Source: Kineococcus terrestris (GTDB taxonomy: Bacteria; Actinomycetota; Actinomycetes; Actinomycetales; Kineococcaceae). From it: a DNA stretch of 64,000 nt. A program made the translations under genes and the position numbers. Within the stretch, counting starts at the first letter, position 1, and each line of letters starts with the position of its first letter. Location of the stretch: assembly GCF_041020765.1 (NCBI RefSeq), contig NZ_JBEUEJ010000007.1; one strand, 5' to 3'. The notes under the pieces were generated by a model. That model did not search any database and was not told the DNA's origin. It saw nothing but the letters and a program-made list of their open reading frames with translations. Positions 51,073 to 58,863 of this stretch are shown one piece after another.

Positions 51073-51983
51073 CCAGCACCCCCTCCCCCGCCGTCCCCGC
51101 CGGGGCCGTGGCGGCCGTCGTCGCGGCCGCGCTCGCCGAGGACGCCCCGTGGGGCGACGTCACCAGCGAGTCGCTGCTGCCGGCCGACGCCCGCGCCCGC
51201 GCCGAGCTGCGCGCCCGCGAACCGGGCGTCCTGGCGGGCGGTGCGGCCGCGCGCGAGGCGTTCGCGCAGGCCGCCGCGCTCACCGGCGGCAGCGCCGCCG
51301 TGCACGACCTGCTGCCCGACGGCACCCGGTTCGCCGCGGGCGACGTCCTGGCCCGCGTGGAGGGCACCGCCCTGGCGGTGCTGCGCGCCGAGCGGGTCGC
51401 GCTGAACCTGCTGCAGCACCTGTCGGGCGTGGCGACCCTGACGGCCCGGTTCGTCGGGGAGGTCGCCGGCACCGGCGCGCGGATCGCCGACACCCGCAAG
51501 ACCACGCCGGGCCTGCGGGCGCTGGAGCGCGCGGCGGTGCGGGCGGGCGGCGGGCGCAACCACCGCTGGTCGCTGTCGGACGCCGTGCTCGTCAAGGACA
51601 ACCACCTGGCCGTCCTGCTCGCCGAGGGCCTGGACGTGACGGCCGCGCTGCGCGCGGCGCGCGAGCGCGTCCCGCACACCACGGTCGTGGAGGTGGAGGT
51701 CGACCGCCTCGACCAGCTCGACGCCGTCCTGGCCGCCGGTGTCGACGTCGTGCTGCTGGACAACTTCGCGCTGGACGACCTGGCCGAGGGGGTGCGCCGC
51801 GCCCGGGCGGCCGGGGCGCTCGTGGAGGCCAGCGGCGGGGTGCGGCTGGACACCGTGCGGGCGATCGCCGCCACCGGGGTCGACGTGGTGTCGGTGGGCG
51901 CGCTGACGCAGAACGCCCGCACCCTCGACCTCGGCCTGGACGTGGAGGTGCTGGTGGGCGCCCGGACCGGGACGGGTTCGTGA
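51069..51983 (+). CDS. nadC: Nicotinate-nucleotide diphosphorylase (carboxylating)
   Basis: A 304-residue quinolinate phosphoribosyltransferase that converts quinolinate and PRPP to nicotinate mononucleotide, CO2 and PPi. Recognisable blocks: LAEDAPWGDVTSESLLP, LNLLQHLSGVATLTARFV, ADTRKTTPGLRALERAAVRAGGGRNHRWSLSDAVLVKDNHL with the Arg, Lys and His of the substrate site, EVEVDRLDQL, VDVVLLDNF and EASGGVRLDTVRAIAATGVDVVSVGALT. It overlaps nadB by four bases and completes the de novo NAD path with nadA and nadB. Length is standard. Confidence 0.96.
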   Translation: MTSTPSPAVPAGAVAAVVAAALAEDAPWGDVTSESLLPADARARAELRAREPGVLAGGAAAREAFAQAAALTGGSAAVHDLLPDGTRFAAGDVLARVEGTALAVLRAERVALNLLQHLSGVATLTARFVGEVAGTGARIADTRKTTPGLRALERAAVRAGGGRNHRWSLSDAVLVKDNHLAVLLAEGLDVTAALRAARERVPHTTVVEVEVDRLDQLDAVLAAGVDVVLLDNFALDDLAEGVRRARAAGALVEASGGVRLDTVRAIAATGVDVVSVGALTQNARTLDLGLDVEVLVGARTGTGS

Positions 51984-53134
51984 GCGCGCCGCCGGACCCG
52001 CAGCCGCTGTACCTGGACCACGCGGCGACGTCCCCGCCGCGCCGGGAGGTGCTGGAGGCCGTCTGGCCGTACCTGACGCGGGTGACCGCGAACCCGTCCA
52101 GCGCGCACGCGGCCGGGCGCGAGGCCCGCGAGGCGCTGGAGCAGGCCCGCGAGGTCGTCGCCGGCGTCCTGGGCGCGCGCCCGGGCGAGGTGGTGTTCAC
52201 CGGCGGCGGCACCGAGGCCGACAACCTCGCCGTGACGGGGATCGCGCGCGCCGCGCCGCGCGGGCGGCACGTCGTCGTCTCCGCCGTCGAGCACCCCGCG
52301 GTGCTGGAGACGGCGCTGGCGCTGCGCGCGGAGGGTTTCCGCGTCGACGTCGTCGGCGTGGACGGCGACGGCGTGCTCGACCTGGAGGCGTTGCGGCGCA
52401 CCGTGACCGGCGGCACGACGCTCGTGTCGGTGATGTACGCGAACAACGAGGTCGGGACCGTGCAGCCGCTCGCGGAGGTCGCGGAGGTCTGCCGCGATCG
52501 CGGCGTCCCGCTGCACACCGACGCCGTGCAGGCGGCCGGGTCGCTGCCGCTGGACGTCGACGCCCTGGGGGTGGACGCCCTGTCCGCGTCCGCGCACAAG
52601 TTCGGCGGGCTGCGCGGGGCGGGTTTCCTGCACGTGCGCGGCGCGCTCGCGCTGGAACCCGTGCTGCACGGCGGCGGGCAGGAGCGCGGGCGCCGCTCGG
52701 GCACCGTGGACGTGGCCTCCGCGGTGGGCACCGCCGTGGCCCTGCACCTGGCCGAGGCGGCGCGCGAGGAGGAGTCCCGGCGCCTGGCCGGGCTGCGCGA
52801 CCGGCTGGTCGCCGGGGTGCTGGCCGCGGTGCCCGGCGCGCGGCTGACGGGCCACCCGGTGCGGCGGCTGCCGCACCACGCCTCGTTCTGCTTCCCCGGC
52901 GTGGGCGGGGAGACCGTCCTGGCCGAGCTGGAGGCGCTGGGGGTGACGTGCTCCAGCGGGTCCGCGTGCGCGGCCGGGTCCGAGGACGCCTCGCACGTGC
53001 TGCTGGCGTGCGGCCTGGACGCCGACACCGCCCGCACCGCCGTGCGCCTGACGCTGGGGCGCACGACGACCGAGGAGGACGTCGAGCGGGTCGTGGACCT
53101 GGTGCCGCGGGCGGTCGGGCTGGCGCGCGCCTGA
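51980..53134 (+). CDS. Cysteine desulfurase, NadS/IscS type
   Basis: A 384-residue class V PLP enzyme. YLDHAATSPPRREVLEAVWPYL, GGGTEADNLAVTGIAR, SVMYANNEVGTVQPLAEVAEVC and the Schiff-base Lys in SASAHKFGGLRGAGFLHVR are clear; the catalytic Cys lies in GVTCSSGSACAAGSEDASHVL. It removes sulfur from cysteine for Fe-S assembly. Its place at the end of the nadABC operon, overlapping nadC by four bases, matches the NadS-type desulfurases thought to supply the 4Fe-4S cluster of NadA. A general IscS role cannot be excluded. Confidence 0.93.
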   Translation: MSAPPDPQPLYLDHAATSPPRREVLEAVWPYLTRVTANPSSAHAAGREAREALEQAREVVAGVLGARPGEVVFTGGGTEADNLAVTGIARAAPRGRHVVVSAVEHPAVLETALALRAEGFRVDVVGVDGDGVLDLEALRRTVTGGTTLVSVMYANNEVGTVQPLAEVAEVCRDRGVPLHTDAVQAAGSLPLDVDALGVDALSASAHKFGGLRGAGFLHVRGALALEPVLHGGGQERGRRSGTVDVASAVGTAVALHLAEAAREEESRRLAGLRDRLVAGVLAAVPGARLTGHPVRRLPHHASFCFPGVGGETVLAELEALGVTCSSGSACAAGSEDASHVLLACGLDADTARTAVRLTLGRTTTEEDVERVVDLVPRAVGLARA

Positions 53135-53155
53135 GCGGTCACCGCGGGCACGTCC

Positions 53156-54058
53156 TCAGACGGGGAACCGGACGCCCGTGAGCTCCTCGGAGACGGTCCA
53201 CAGCCGCTGCTGGAGGCCGAGGTCGTACGACTGCGGGCTGGACGTGACCACGACGGGGTGCCCGCGCACCTCCCCGGGGCCGTCGGGCCCGTAGTACTGC
53301 CCGCCGAGGACGGCCGGGTCGGTGGCCGCGCGCAGGGTCGGCAGGGCGCCCGCCGCGGCCGGCTGGGTGAGCAGCGGGGCGAGGCGGTCGGCGGCGAAGC
53401 GCACGGCCGCCGGGGCGTTGCGCGCCAGCTCGGTGCTGGAGGCGCCGGGGTGCGCGGCCACGGCGACGGTGGTCGTGCCGTGCGCGGCGAGCCGGCGCTG
53501 CAGCTCGTAGGTGAACATCAGGTTCGCCAGCTTGGACTGCCCGTACGCGCCGACGCGGCAGTAGGAGCGCTCGCCCTGCAGGTCGTCGAAGCGGATCGCC
53601 GCGCGGATGCGGTGCCCGACGCTGCTGACGGTCACGACGCGCGAGCCGGGGACGGGCAGGAGCCGGTCGAGCAGCAGCCCGGTGAGGGCGAAGTGGCCGA
53701 GGTGGTTGGTGCCGAGCTGGAGCTCGAAGCCGTCCCGGGTCGTCGACCTCGGCGTGTACATCACGCCCGCGTTGTTGACGAGCAGGTCGATGCGCGGGTG
53801 CGCCTCGCGCAGCGCGGCGGCGGCCGCGCGCACGGACTCCAGCGACGTCAGGTCCAGCTCCTGGACCCTCGCGTCGCCGCCGGCCCGCGCCGCGGCGGCC
53901 CGGCCCTTGGCGGGGTCGCGCACGGCCAGCACGACGGTGGCGCCGCGCGCGGCGAGGACCCGGGCGGTCTCGAGGCCGAGTCCGGTGTTGGCGCCCGTCA
54001 CGACGGCCACCCGGCCGCGCTGGTCGGGGACGTGCTGCTCGGTCCACCTCGTGCTCAT
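53156..54058 (-). CDS. Short-chain dehydrogenase/reductase (RDH/WWOX-like)
   Basis: A 300-residue SDR of the retinol dehydrogenase-like group. NAD(P) loop VAVVTGANTGLGLETARVLAARGATV, structural NNAG in LLVNNAGVMYTP, the Ser in VTVSSVGHRIRAAI and the catalytic YxxxK in YGQSKLANLMFTYEL are present, and HPGASSTEL follows. Oxidoreductase substrate is unknown. ATG 54058 is preceded by AGGAGG. It is divergent from a TetR gene, and three copies of a GACC-N3-GGTC operator fill the gap, so it is almost certainly repressed by that TetR protein. Confidence 0.93.
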   Translation of the reverse strand: MSTRWTEQHVPDQRGRVAVVTGANTGLGLETARVLAARGATVVLAVRDPAKGRAAAARAGGDARVQELDLTSLESVRAAAAALREAHPRIDLLVNNAGVMYTPRSTTRDGFELQLGTNHLGHFALTGLLLDRLLPVPGSRVVTVSSVGHRIRAAIRFDDLQGERSYCRVGAYGQSKLANLMFTYELQRRLAAHGTTTVAVAAHPGASSTELARNAPAAVRFAADRLAPLLTQPAAAGALPTLRAATDPAVLGGQYYGPDGPGEVRGHPVVVTSSPQSYDLGLQQRLWTVSEELTGVRFPV

Positions 54059-54073
54059 GTCGTCCTCCTGGAG

Positions 54074-54138
54074 AGACCGGCGGTCTGGTGCGGAGAAGCT
54101 AAGAGACCACCGGTCCGCTGTCAAGAGACCGGTGGTCC
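54074..54138. promoter_or_regulatory. Three TetR-type operators
   Basis: AGACCGGCGGTCT (54074-54086), AGACCACCGGTCC (54104-54116) and AGACCGGTGGTCC (54126-54138) are three copies of AGACC-N3-GGTCY, spaced 30 and 22 bases start to start. They fill the 100-base gap between the divergent SDR and TetR genes and so can control both. Confidence 0.8.
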
Positions 54139-54146
54139 GCAACTGC

Positions 54147-54152
54147 TAGCCT
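54147..54152 (+). promoter_or_regulatory. Leaderless -10 element of the TetR gene
   Basis: TAGCCT ends 6 bases before the GTG at 54159 with no Shine-Dalgarno sequence. The last TetR operator (54126-54138) lies just upstream, in the -35 to -10 zone, consistent with autorepression. Confidence 0.55.
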
Positions 54153-54158
54153 CCCGCC

Positions 54159-54824
54159 GTGACGTTCCAGCGCGCCCGCAGCGAGGAGCAGCGCGAGGTC
54201 CGGCGCCGGACCGTCCTCGACACCGCCGCTGCGATGCTCGACGAGATGCCCGTGGCCGACCTGAGCCTCAACGAGCTCAGCCGCCGCGTGGGCCTGGCCA
54301 AGTCGAACGTGCTGCGCTACTTCGACTCCCGCGAGGCCGTTCTCCTGGACCTGCTCGACGCCTCGCTGGCGGACTGGCTCGCGGAGCTGTCGGCGGCCCT
54401 GGCCGGCGAGGCGGGCGCGGGGCGCGGGCTGGTGCAGCGGGCGGAGCACGTGGCCGACGTGCTCGCGCGGTCCCTGGCCGGCCGGCGCGTGCTGTGCGAC
54501 CTCGTCGGCGCGCAGGGCGGCGTCCTGGAGCGCAACGTCCCCACCGGGGTCGTGCTGCGGCACAAGCGGTCTGGACTGGCTCGGCTGACCGCCGCCGCGG
54601 ACCTGCTGCGCCGCCACCTGCCCGAGCTGGGGGACGAGGCGGAGCGGGCGTGCTTCCACCTCGTGGTCCTGGCCGGCGCTCTGGCGCCCTACGCCTCGCC
54701 GCCACCGGCCGTCCGCGCCGCCTACGAGCTCGACCCGGCCGTGGCGGTCCTGCACGCGGGACCGGAGGACGCCCTGCGGGCGGCGGCCCGCACCCTCCTG
54801 CTGGGCGCGCTGCCCCGCACCTGA
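54159..54824 (+). CDS. TetR family transcriptional repressor
   Basis: A 221-residue TetR-family protein. The HTH is EVRRRTVLDTAAAMLDEMPVADLSLNELSRRVGLAKSNVLRYFDSREAVLLDLL; the LAKSNVLRYFDSREAV recognition helix is common in this group. The C-terminal helical ligand domain (about residues 70-221) resembles TetR_C regions of actinobacterial SDR-linked repressors. It sits back to back with the SDR gene over three AGACC-N3-GGTCY sites and probably represses both genes until an unknown small molecule binds. The GTG start matches a leaderless promoter. Confidence 0.92.
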   Translation: MTFQRARSEEQREVRRRTVLDTAAAMLDEMPVADLSLNELSRRVGLAKSNVLRYFDSREAVLLDLLDASLADWLAELSAALAGEAGAGRGLVQRAEHVADVLARSLAGRRVLCDLVGAQGGVLERNVPTGVVLRHKRSGLARLTAAADLLRRHLPELGDEAERACFHLVVLAGALAPYASPPPAVRAAYELDPAVAVLHAGPEDALRAAARTLLLGALPRT

Positions 54825-54848
54825 GGCGTGGGGCAGCGGCCCGGGACG

Positions 54849-55685
54849 TCAGGAGAAGTCGGTGCTGGCGCTGACCTCGCGCCAGGCCTCCAGCTCGGCG
54901 CGCCGCGCGTCGAGGATGCTCTCGGCCGCCGACAGCGCGTCGGTGCCCAGCAGCAGCAGGCCCGGCGCGTCCGGGGAGTCCACCGCGCGCACGATGGCGC
55001 TCGCGGCGCGCGCCGGGTCGCCCGGCTGGGTGCCGTGGACGGTGTCGTGCTCCTTGCGCCGCTTGCCGGCCGTGTCGGCGTAGTCGGCGATCGGCTCGGC
55101 GGACTGCGTCAGCGAGCGGCCCGCGAAGTCGGTGCGGAACCCGCCGGGCTCCACCGAGAACGCGGTGATCCCCAGCGGCGCCAGCTCCTGGCGCAGCGAG
55201 CCCGTCAGCCCCTCCAGCGCGGCCTTGGTGGCCGCGTAGTACCCCGAACCGGGCGGGCAGATCTGCGCGCCGATCGAGGAGACGTTGACGATCGTGCCGC
55301 GCCGGCGCGAGCGCATCCCCGGCAGGACGGCCTTGGTGAGGGCGACCGGACCGAAGACGTTGGTGGCGAACAGGCGCTGCACGTCCTGCTCGTCGCCCTC
55401 CTCCACGGCCGCGCGGTAGCCGTACCCGGCGTTGTTGACGAGGACGTCGACGCCGCCGAAGCGCTCCTCGGCCTCGCGCACGACCTCGCCCACGCGGGCG
55501 GTGTCGGTGACGTCGAGGGCCAGGGCCAGCGCCCGGTCCGGGTGCGCGTCGGCGAGGTCCTGCACGGAGGAGGCGTCGCGGGCGGTGACGACCGCGCGGT
55601 CGCCGCGGCCGAGGACCTCCTCGGCCAGGGCGCGGCCGAGGCCGGTGGAGCAGCCGGTGATGAGCCAGGTGGACGTGGTGGACAC
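54849..55685 (-). CDS. Short-chain dehydrogenase/reductase (classical)
   Basis: A 278-residue classical SDR. Cofactor loop TWLITGCSTGLGRALAEEVLGRGDRAVVTARD (TGxxxGxG, with Arg suggesting NADP), NNAG in LVNNAGYGYRAAVEEG, NVSSIGAQICPPGSGYYAATKAALEGL carrying the Ser and YxxxK, and VEPGGFRTDFAG. Close to the oxidoreductase family often annotated YdfG/retinol-dehydrogenase-like. It ends convergently with the TetR gene, 24 bases away. GTG start with fold beginning six residues later. Substrate is unknown; it does not share the TetR operators. Confidence 0.92.
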   Translation of the reverse strand: MSTTSTWLITGCSTGLGRALAEEVLGRGDRAVVTARDASSVQDLADAHPDRALALALDVTDTARVGEVVREAEERFGGVDVLVNNAGYGYRAAVEEGDEQDVQRLFATNVFGPVALTKAVLPGMRSRRRGTIVNVSSIGAQICPPGSGYYAATKAALEGLTGSLRQELAPLGITAFSVEPGGFRTDFAGRSLTQSAEPIADYADTAGKRRKEHDTVHGTQPGDPARAASAIVRAVDSPDAPGLLLLGTDALSAAESILDARRAELEAWREVSASTDFS

Positions 55686-55763
55686 GCGTTGCCTCTCGTC
55701 GTCGTCGCGGGGACGGCGTCCGCGCCGCCCGCGCCCACTCTGCCCCCTGCCGGGCCGGCCCGC

Positions 55764-56498
55764 TCAACGCCCCCCGGGCAGTCCGCCGAGCGGCGCGGGC
55801 AGCCGGCGCAGCCGCAGCAGCAGGAAACCGGGTTCGCGCTCCAGCTTCGCGTTCTCCTCCGGGTAGCGCTGCCCCATGCTCGCCGCGGGGCGCGGCTCCT
55901 CGAGCAGGTCGATCACGAACCCGGCGCCCGTGGCCGCCGCGCACAGCGCCGACAGCGGCTCGCGCCAGAACCGCACCTGGCGCCGTCCCGTCCACTCCCC
56001 CCACGTCTCGGTCTCCAGGACGCGGTCGAAGTACGAGCCGCCCAGGCGCAGCCAGTCGGCGCTCGGGTGGGTCGTCGACACGACGAGCGCGCCGCCGGGA
56101 CGCAGCACCCGGTGCAGCTCGGCGAAGGCGGCCGGGCGGTCGTCGACGTGGTGGACGGCGAGCGCGCACACCGCGGCGTCGAAGGCGACGTCCGGGTACG
56201 GCAGCGGCTGGCCCAGCACGGCCCGGTCCACCCGGGCGCGCTCGCCGACGCGCTCGCGGGCCAGGGCGACCATCGGCCCGCTGGCGTCGAAGGCGGTGAC
56301 CCGCGCGCCCGCGTCCAGCAGCGCCCGCGCGTACAGACCGGGCCCGCAGCCTGCGTCCAGGACGTCGCGGCCGGCCACGTCGCCGAGGGCCGCCAGGACG
56401 GCGGGGCGGTCGTAGTGGGCGTTGTAGGGGCTGTCCTCGGCGTGCCGGGCGAAGGCCTCGGCCATCCCGTCGTAGGGGGTCCACAGCGGCGTGTCCAC
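55764..56498 (-). CDS. Class I SAM-dependent methyltransferase
   Basis: A 244-residue methyltransferase. SAM motif I is VLDAGCGPGLYARALLDAGARVTAFDAS, motif II DVAFDAAVCALAVHHV and motif III LHRVLRPGGALVVSTTHPS. The start MDTPLWTPYDGMAEAFARHAEDSPYNAHYDRPAV is typical of small-molecule methyltransferases of the Methyltransf_11 type. The C-terminal part (RFWREPLSALCAAATGAGFVIDLLEEPRP) completes the fold. Substrate unknown. The GTG is exactly 6 bases after TAGGCT on the minus strand, so the transcript is likely leaderless. Confidence 0.92.
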   Translation of the reverse strand: MDTPLWTPYDGMAEAFARHAEDSPYNAHYDRPAVLAALGDVAGRDVLDAGCGPGLYARALLDAGARVTAFDASGPMVALARERVGERARVDRAVLGQPLPYPDVAFDAAVCALAVHHVDDRPAAFAELHRVLRPGGALVVSTTHPSADWLRLGGSYFDRVLETETWGEWTGRRQVRFWREPLSALCAAATGAGFVIDLLEEPRPAASMGQRYPEENAKLEREPGFLLLRLRRLPAPLGGLPGGR

Positions 56499-56504
56499 CG
56501 CACG

Positions 56505-56510
56505 AGCCTA
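56505..56510 (-). promoter_or_regulatory. Leaderless -10 element of the methyltransferase gene
   Basis: TAGGCT on the minus strand stands 6 bases before the GTG at 56498; no Shine-Dalgarno sequence is present. Confidence 0.5.
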
Positions 56511-56599
56511 GGGCGGTCCGGGGCGGGGACGGCGCGCGCAGCGCACGCTCGGCGCCCCGGGCACGACCCGGTGTGGGAGGCCGGTGGGAGCGTGTCCGC

Positions 56600-57661
56600 G
56601 TGGTGGAGCTGGCGGCGCGCGAGGTGGGGTCGTGGCGGCTGGCCGCGCAGGGGGTCGTCCCGCGCGCGGCCGGTGCGGCGCAGGTGGTCGAGCGGCTCGG
56701 CGCCGTCCAGGCGCAGGACCTGCGGGCGGCGGTCACCGCGGTCGTGCTGCGCACCGGCGCGGGCGGGGCGCGAGACCTGGCCCGCGCCCTGGACGCCGGG
56801 GAGGTCGTCCGCTCGTGGCCGGTGCGGGGGACGTTGCACCTGGTCGCGGCCCGCGACCTGCCGCACGTCCTGGCGCTGTGCACCGCGCGTCCGCTGGCTG
56901 CGAGCGCGCGCCGGCGCGCCGAGCTGGGCATCGGGGAGGGCGACGTCGCCGCGGCCGGCGACGTGGCGCGCGACCTGCTCACCGGCGGCCGCCGGGCCAC
57001 CCGCGCGCAGCTGCTCGCGGCGTTCGAGCGGGCGGGGCAGGGCACGGCCGCCGGACGCGGGTACCACCTGCTGTCCCACCTGTCGATGACCGGTGTCCTG
57101 TGCCAGGGACCGCTGTCGGGGACCGAGCCGGCGTTCGTGCTGCTGGAGGAGCTGGTCCCGGCGCGACCGGGACCCGAGGACCCCGCGGCGTGGTGGGCGG
57201 CGCGCTACCTGCGCGGGCACGGGCCGGCCGGCGCCGCGGACTTCGCGTGGTGGGCGGGGCTGCCGCTGGGCACGGCGCGGCGGGCCTTCGCCGCGGTCCG
57301 CGGCGAGTTCGAGGTGGTCGAGGTCGGCGGCGTCGAGCACCTCGCCGACCCGGCCGTCCCCGACCTGGTCGCCGCGCACCGCCGCGCGCTGCGCGGTGTG
57401 CACCTCCTGCCGGGTTTCGACGAGTTCCTGCTGGGCTACACCGACCGCGGGCACGTGCTGGCGGCCGAGCACGCCGCGCGCGTGGCCCCGGGCGGCAACG
57501 GCGTGTTCCGCGGTCTGGTCGTCGTCGCCGGCGCGGTCGCCGGGACGTGGACGAGGGACGGCGACGCGATCGCCGCCACGGCGTTCGGGGAGTTCACCGC
57601 GGCGCAGCGGACGGCGCTGCAGCGGCGGGCGGCGGCGCTGCCGTCCGGCCGGTTCGGGTGA
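56600..57661 (+). CDS. AlkZ-like winged-helix DNA glycosylase family protein
   Basis: A 353-residue member of the HTH_42 (AlkZ/YcaQ-like) family, tandem winged-helix proteins some of which unhook interstrand crosslinks or remove alkylated bases. ERLGAVQAQDLRAAVTAVVLR holds the QxQ catalytic position as QAQ, the pattern of many actinobacterial members. Other blocks: VVRSWPVRGTLHLVAARDLPHVLAL, RRATRAQLLAAFERAG, YHLLSHLSMTGVLCQGP and the C-terminal LLPGFDEFLLGYTDRGHVL, VFRGLVVVAGAVAGTW. GTG 56600 follows GGGAG at 9 bases; a GTG nine codons earlier lacks such a signal. DNA repair is inferred from family. Confidence 0.87.
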   Translation: MVELAAREVGSWRLAAQGVVPRAAGAAQVVERLGAVQAQDLRAAVTAVVLRTGAGGARDLARALDAGEVVRSWPVRGTLHLVAARDLPHVLALCTARPLAASARRRAELGIGEGDVAAAGDVARDLLTGGRRATRAQLLAAFERAGQGTAAGRGYHLLSHLSMTGVLCQGPLSGTEPAFVLLEELVPARPGPEDPAAWWAARYLRGHGPAGAADFAWWAGLPLGTARRAFAAVRGEFEVVEVGGVEHLADPAVPDLVAAHRRALRGVHLLPGFDEFLLGYTDRGHVLAAEHAARVAPGGNGVFRGLVVVAGAVAGTWTRDGDAIAATAFGEFTAAQRTALQRRAAALPSGRFG

Positions 57662-57726
57662 GGTGCGGGGGACCGCACCCGGAAAACCCCCGCGCGGACC
57701 GTCGCGGCGCTGGCACCCTCCGCGGC

Positions 57727-57963
57727 GTGAAGCACCTGACCCGCGCCCTCCTGGCCGCCGTCGTCACCACCCTCGCCCTCACCGGGTGCAGCGCCACCGA
57801 CCCGTGCACGCAGCTGCCCGCGCCCACCCGCCAGCAGGTCGCCACCGCCGCCGAGCAGGTGCGGGGCCTGACCGTGGAGGTCGAGGTGGAGGTCTCCGGC
57901 GTCGACTGCTTCGTCGACCCGGCGAGCCGCCGCTGGACGCAGGAGCTGGAGGAGGACTCCTGA
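57727..57963 (+). CDS. Small predicted lipoprotein
   Basis: A 78-residue exported protein. The signal peptide VKHLTRALLAAVVTTLALTGC ends in a good lipobox (LTGC, Cys about residue 21), so the mature protein of 58 residues should be lipid-anchored outside the membrane. It contains two more Cys (DPCTQLP and DCFVDP) that could form a disulfide. The middle is mostly acidic and Val-rich (TVEVEVEVSGVDC). No family recognised. It follows the AlkZ-like gene by 65 bases with its own weak promoter-like CACCCT 7 bases before the GTG. Short but with typical composition, so probably real. Confidence 0.65.
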   Translation: MKHLTRALLAAVVTTLALTGCSATDPCTQLPAPTRQQVATAAEQVRGLTVEVEVEVSGVDCFVDPASRRWTQELEEDS

Positions 57964-58007
57964 GCCGGAGCTGACGGGCTCCCGCCGGCGCGGTCCGGCG
58001 GCCGCGG

Positions 58008-58574
58008 TCAGGCGGCGCGGCGCACGGCGTGGCGCAGGAGCACCGCGCCACCGGCGAACCGCCGCTCCTCGAGCAGCTCCAGGTCGAGCCGCACCCCGGT
58101 CGGCAGGGCGGGCTTGCCGCCGCCCACGGCCACGGGGTGCACCACCAGGACGACCTCGTCCACCAGGCCGTGCCGGAACGCCTCCGCGCCCAGGGTGGCG
58201 CCGCCCACGCCGAGGTCGGCGGCCGAGGCCTGCTTCAGCGCTCGCACCGCGTCGGGGTCGAAGCGCCGCTCCAGCCGGGTGCGGGACGTGCTGACCACGG
58301 GCAGCGTCGTGGAGAACACGACCTTGTCGGCGGCGCGCCACACCGCCGCGTACGCGCGCACGACGTCCGGCTCACCGGCCAGCCAGTCGTCGTCCTCCCA
58401 CACGCGCATGGCCTCGTACATCCGCCGGCCGTACAGGGAGGTGCCGATCCCGCGCTCGCGCTCGTTCCAGAACGCGTGCACCTCCTCGTCCGGCACGGAC
58501 CAGTCGAGGGAACCCGCGGCGTCCTCCACGAAGCCGTCGAGGGACGTGTTCGCCGCGTACACCAACTGACCCAC
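58008..58574 (-). CDS. Dihydrofolate reductase family protein (RibD C-terminal type)
   Basis: A 188-residue protein of the RibD C-terminal/DHFR-like fold. YAANTSLDGFVEDAAGSLDWSVPDEEVHAFWNE is the standard opening, followed by LYGRRMYEAMRVWEDDDW, KVVFSTTLP, DLGVGGATLGAEAFRHGLVDEVVLVVHPVAVGGGKPAL. These stand-alone proteins bind NADPH; substrate unknown and unlikely to be dihydrofolate. GTG 58574 follows CGGAGG by five bases; the longer upstream frame is rejected for lack of similarity. Divergent from the lyase gene, with a 289-base gap holding the lyase promoter. Confidence 0.9.
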   Translation of the reverse strand: MGQLVYAANTSLDGFVEDAAGSLDWSVPDEEVHAFWNERERGIGTSLYGRRMYEAMRVWEDDDWLAGEPDVVRAYAAVWRAADKVVFSTTLPVVSTSRTRLERRFDPDAVRALKQASAADLGVGGATLGAEAFRHGLVDEVVLVVHPVAVGGGKPALPTGVRLDLELLEERRFAGGAVLLRHAVRRAA

Positions 58575-58671
58575 GAGCACCTCCGGTCGGTGGGGGACCT
58601 CAGGCTCCTCCCCCGCGGCCCCGGCGGCAAGGCCGTGCGCCGGAGATCCTTGAATCGTTCCGATCGAAGCG

Positions 58672-58718
58672 TTGACACCGCGCCACCTCCCGGGCGAGGG
58701 TGGCGGAACACGCTTTCC
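58672..58718 (+). promoter_or_regulatory. Promoter plus LacI-type operator of the PL11 lyase gene
   Basis: TTGACA (58672-58677), an 18-base spacer and GAGGGT (58696-58701) are followed 3 bases later by GGAACACGCTTTCC (58705-58718), matching GGAAAGCGCTTTCC at 12 of 14 positions. The geometry equals that at 20450-20496. Upstream, ATCGTTCCGAT (58653-58663) is a second possible regulator half-site. The 145 bases from 58719 to the start hold no other signal except GAGGAG before the GTG. Confidence 0.65.
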
Positions 58719-58863
58719 CGAAGGGGGACCTCGTCGCCGCACCGGAGCGGACGACCCGAGGACCGGCACCCGCCGATCCCCCGCAGGACCACGCCCGCAG
58801 GACGTCGACGGAGGTGGACGGGCCGCGCGCCCGCCACCCGCGCAACGACCGAGGAGCACGACC

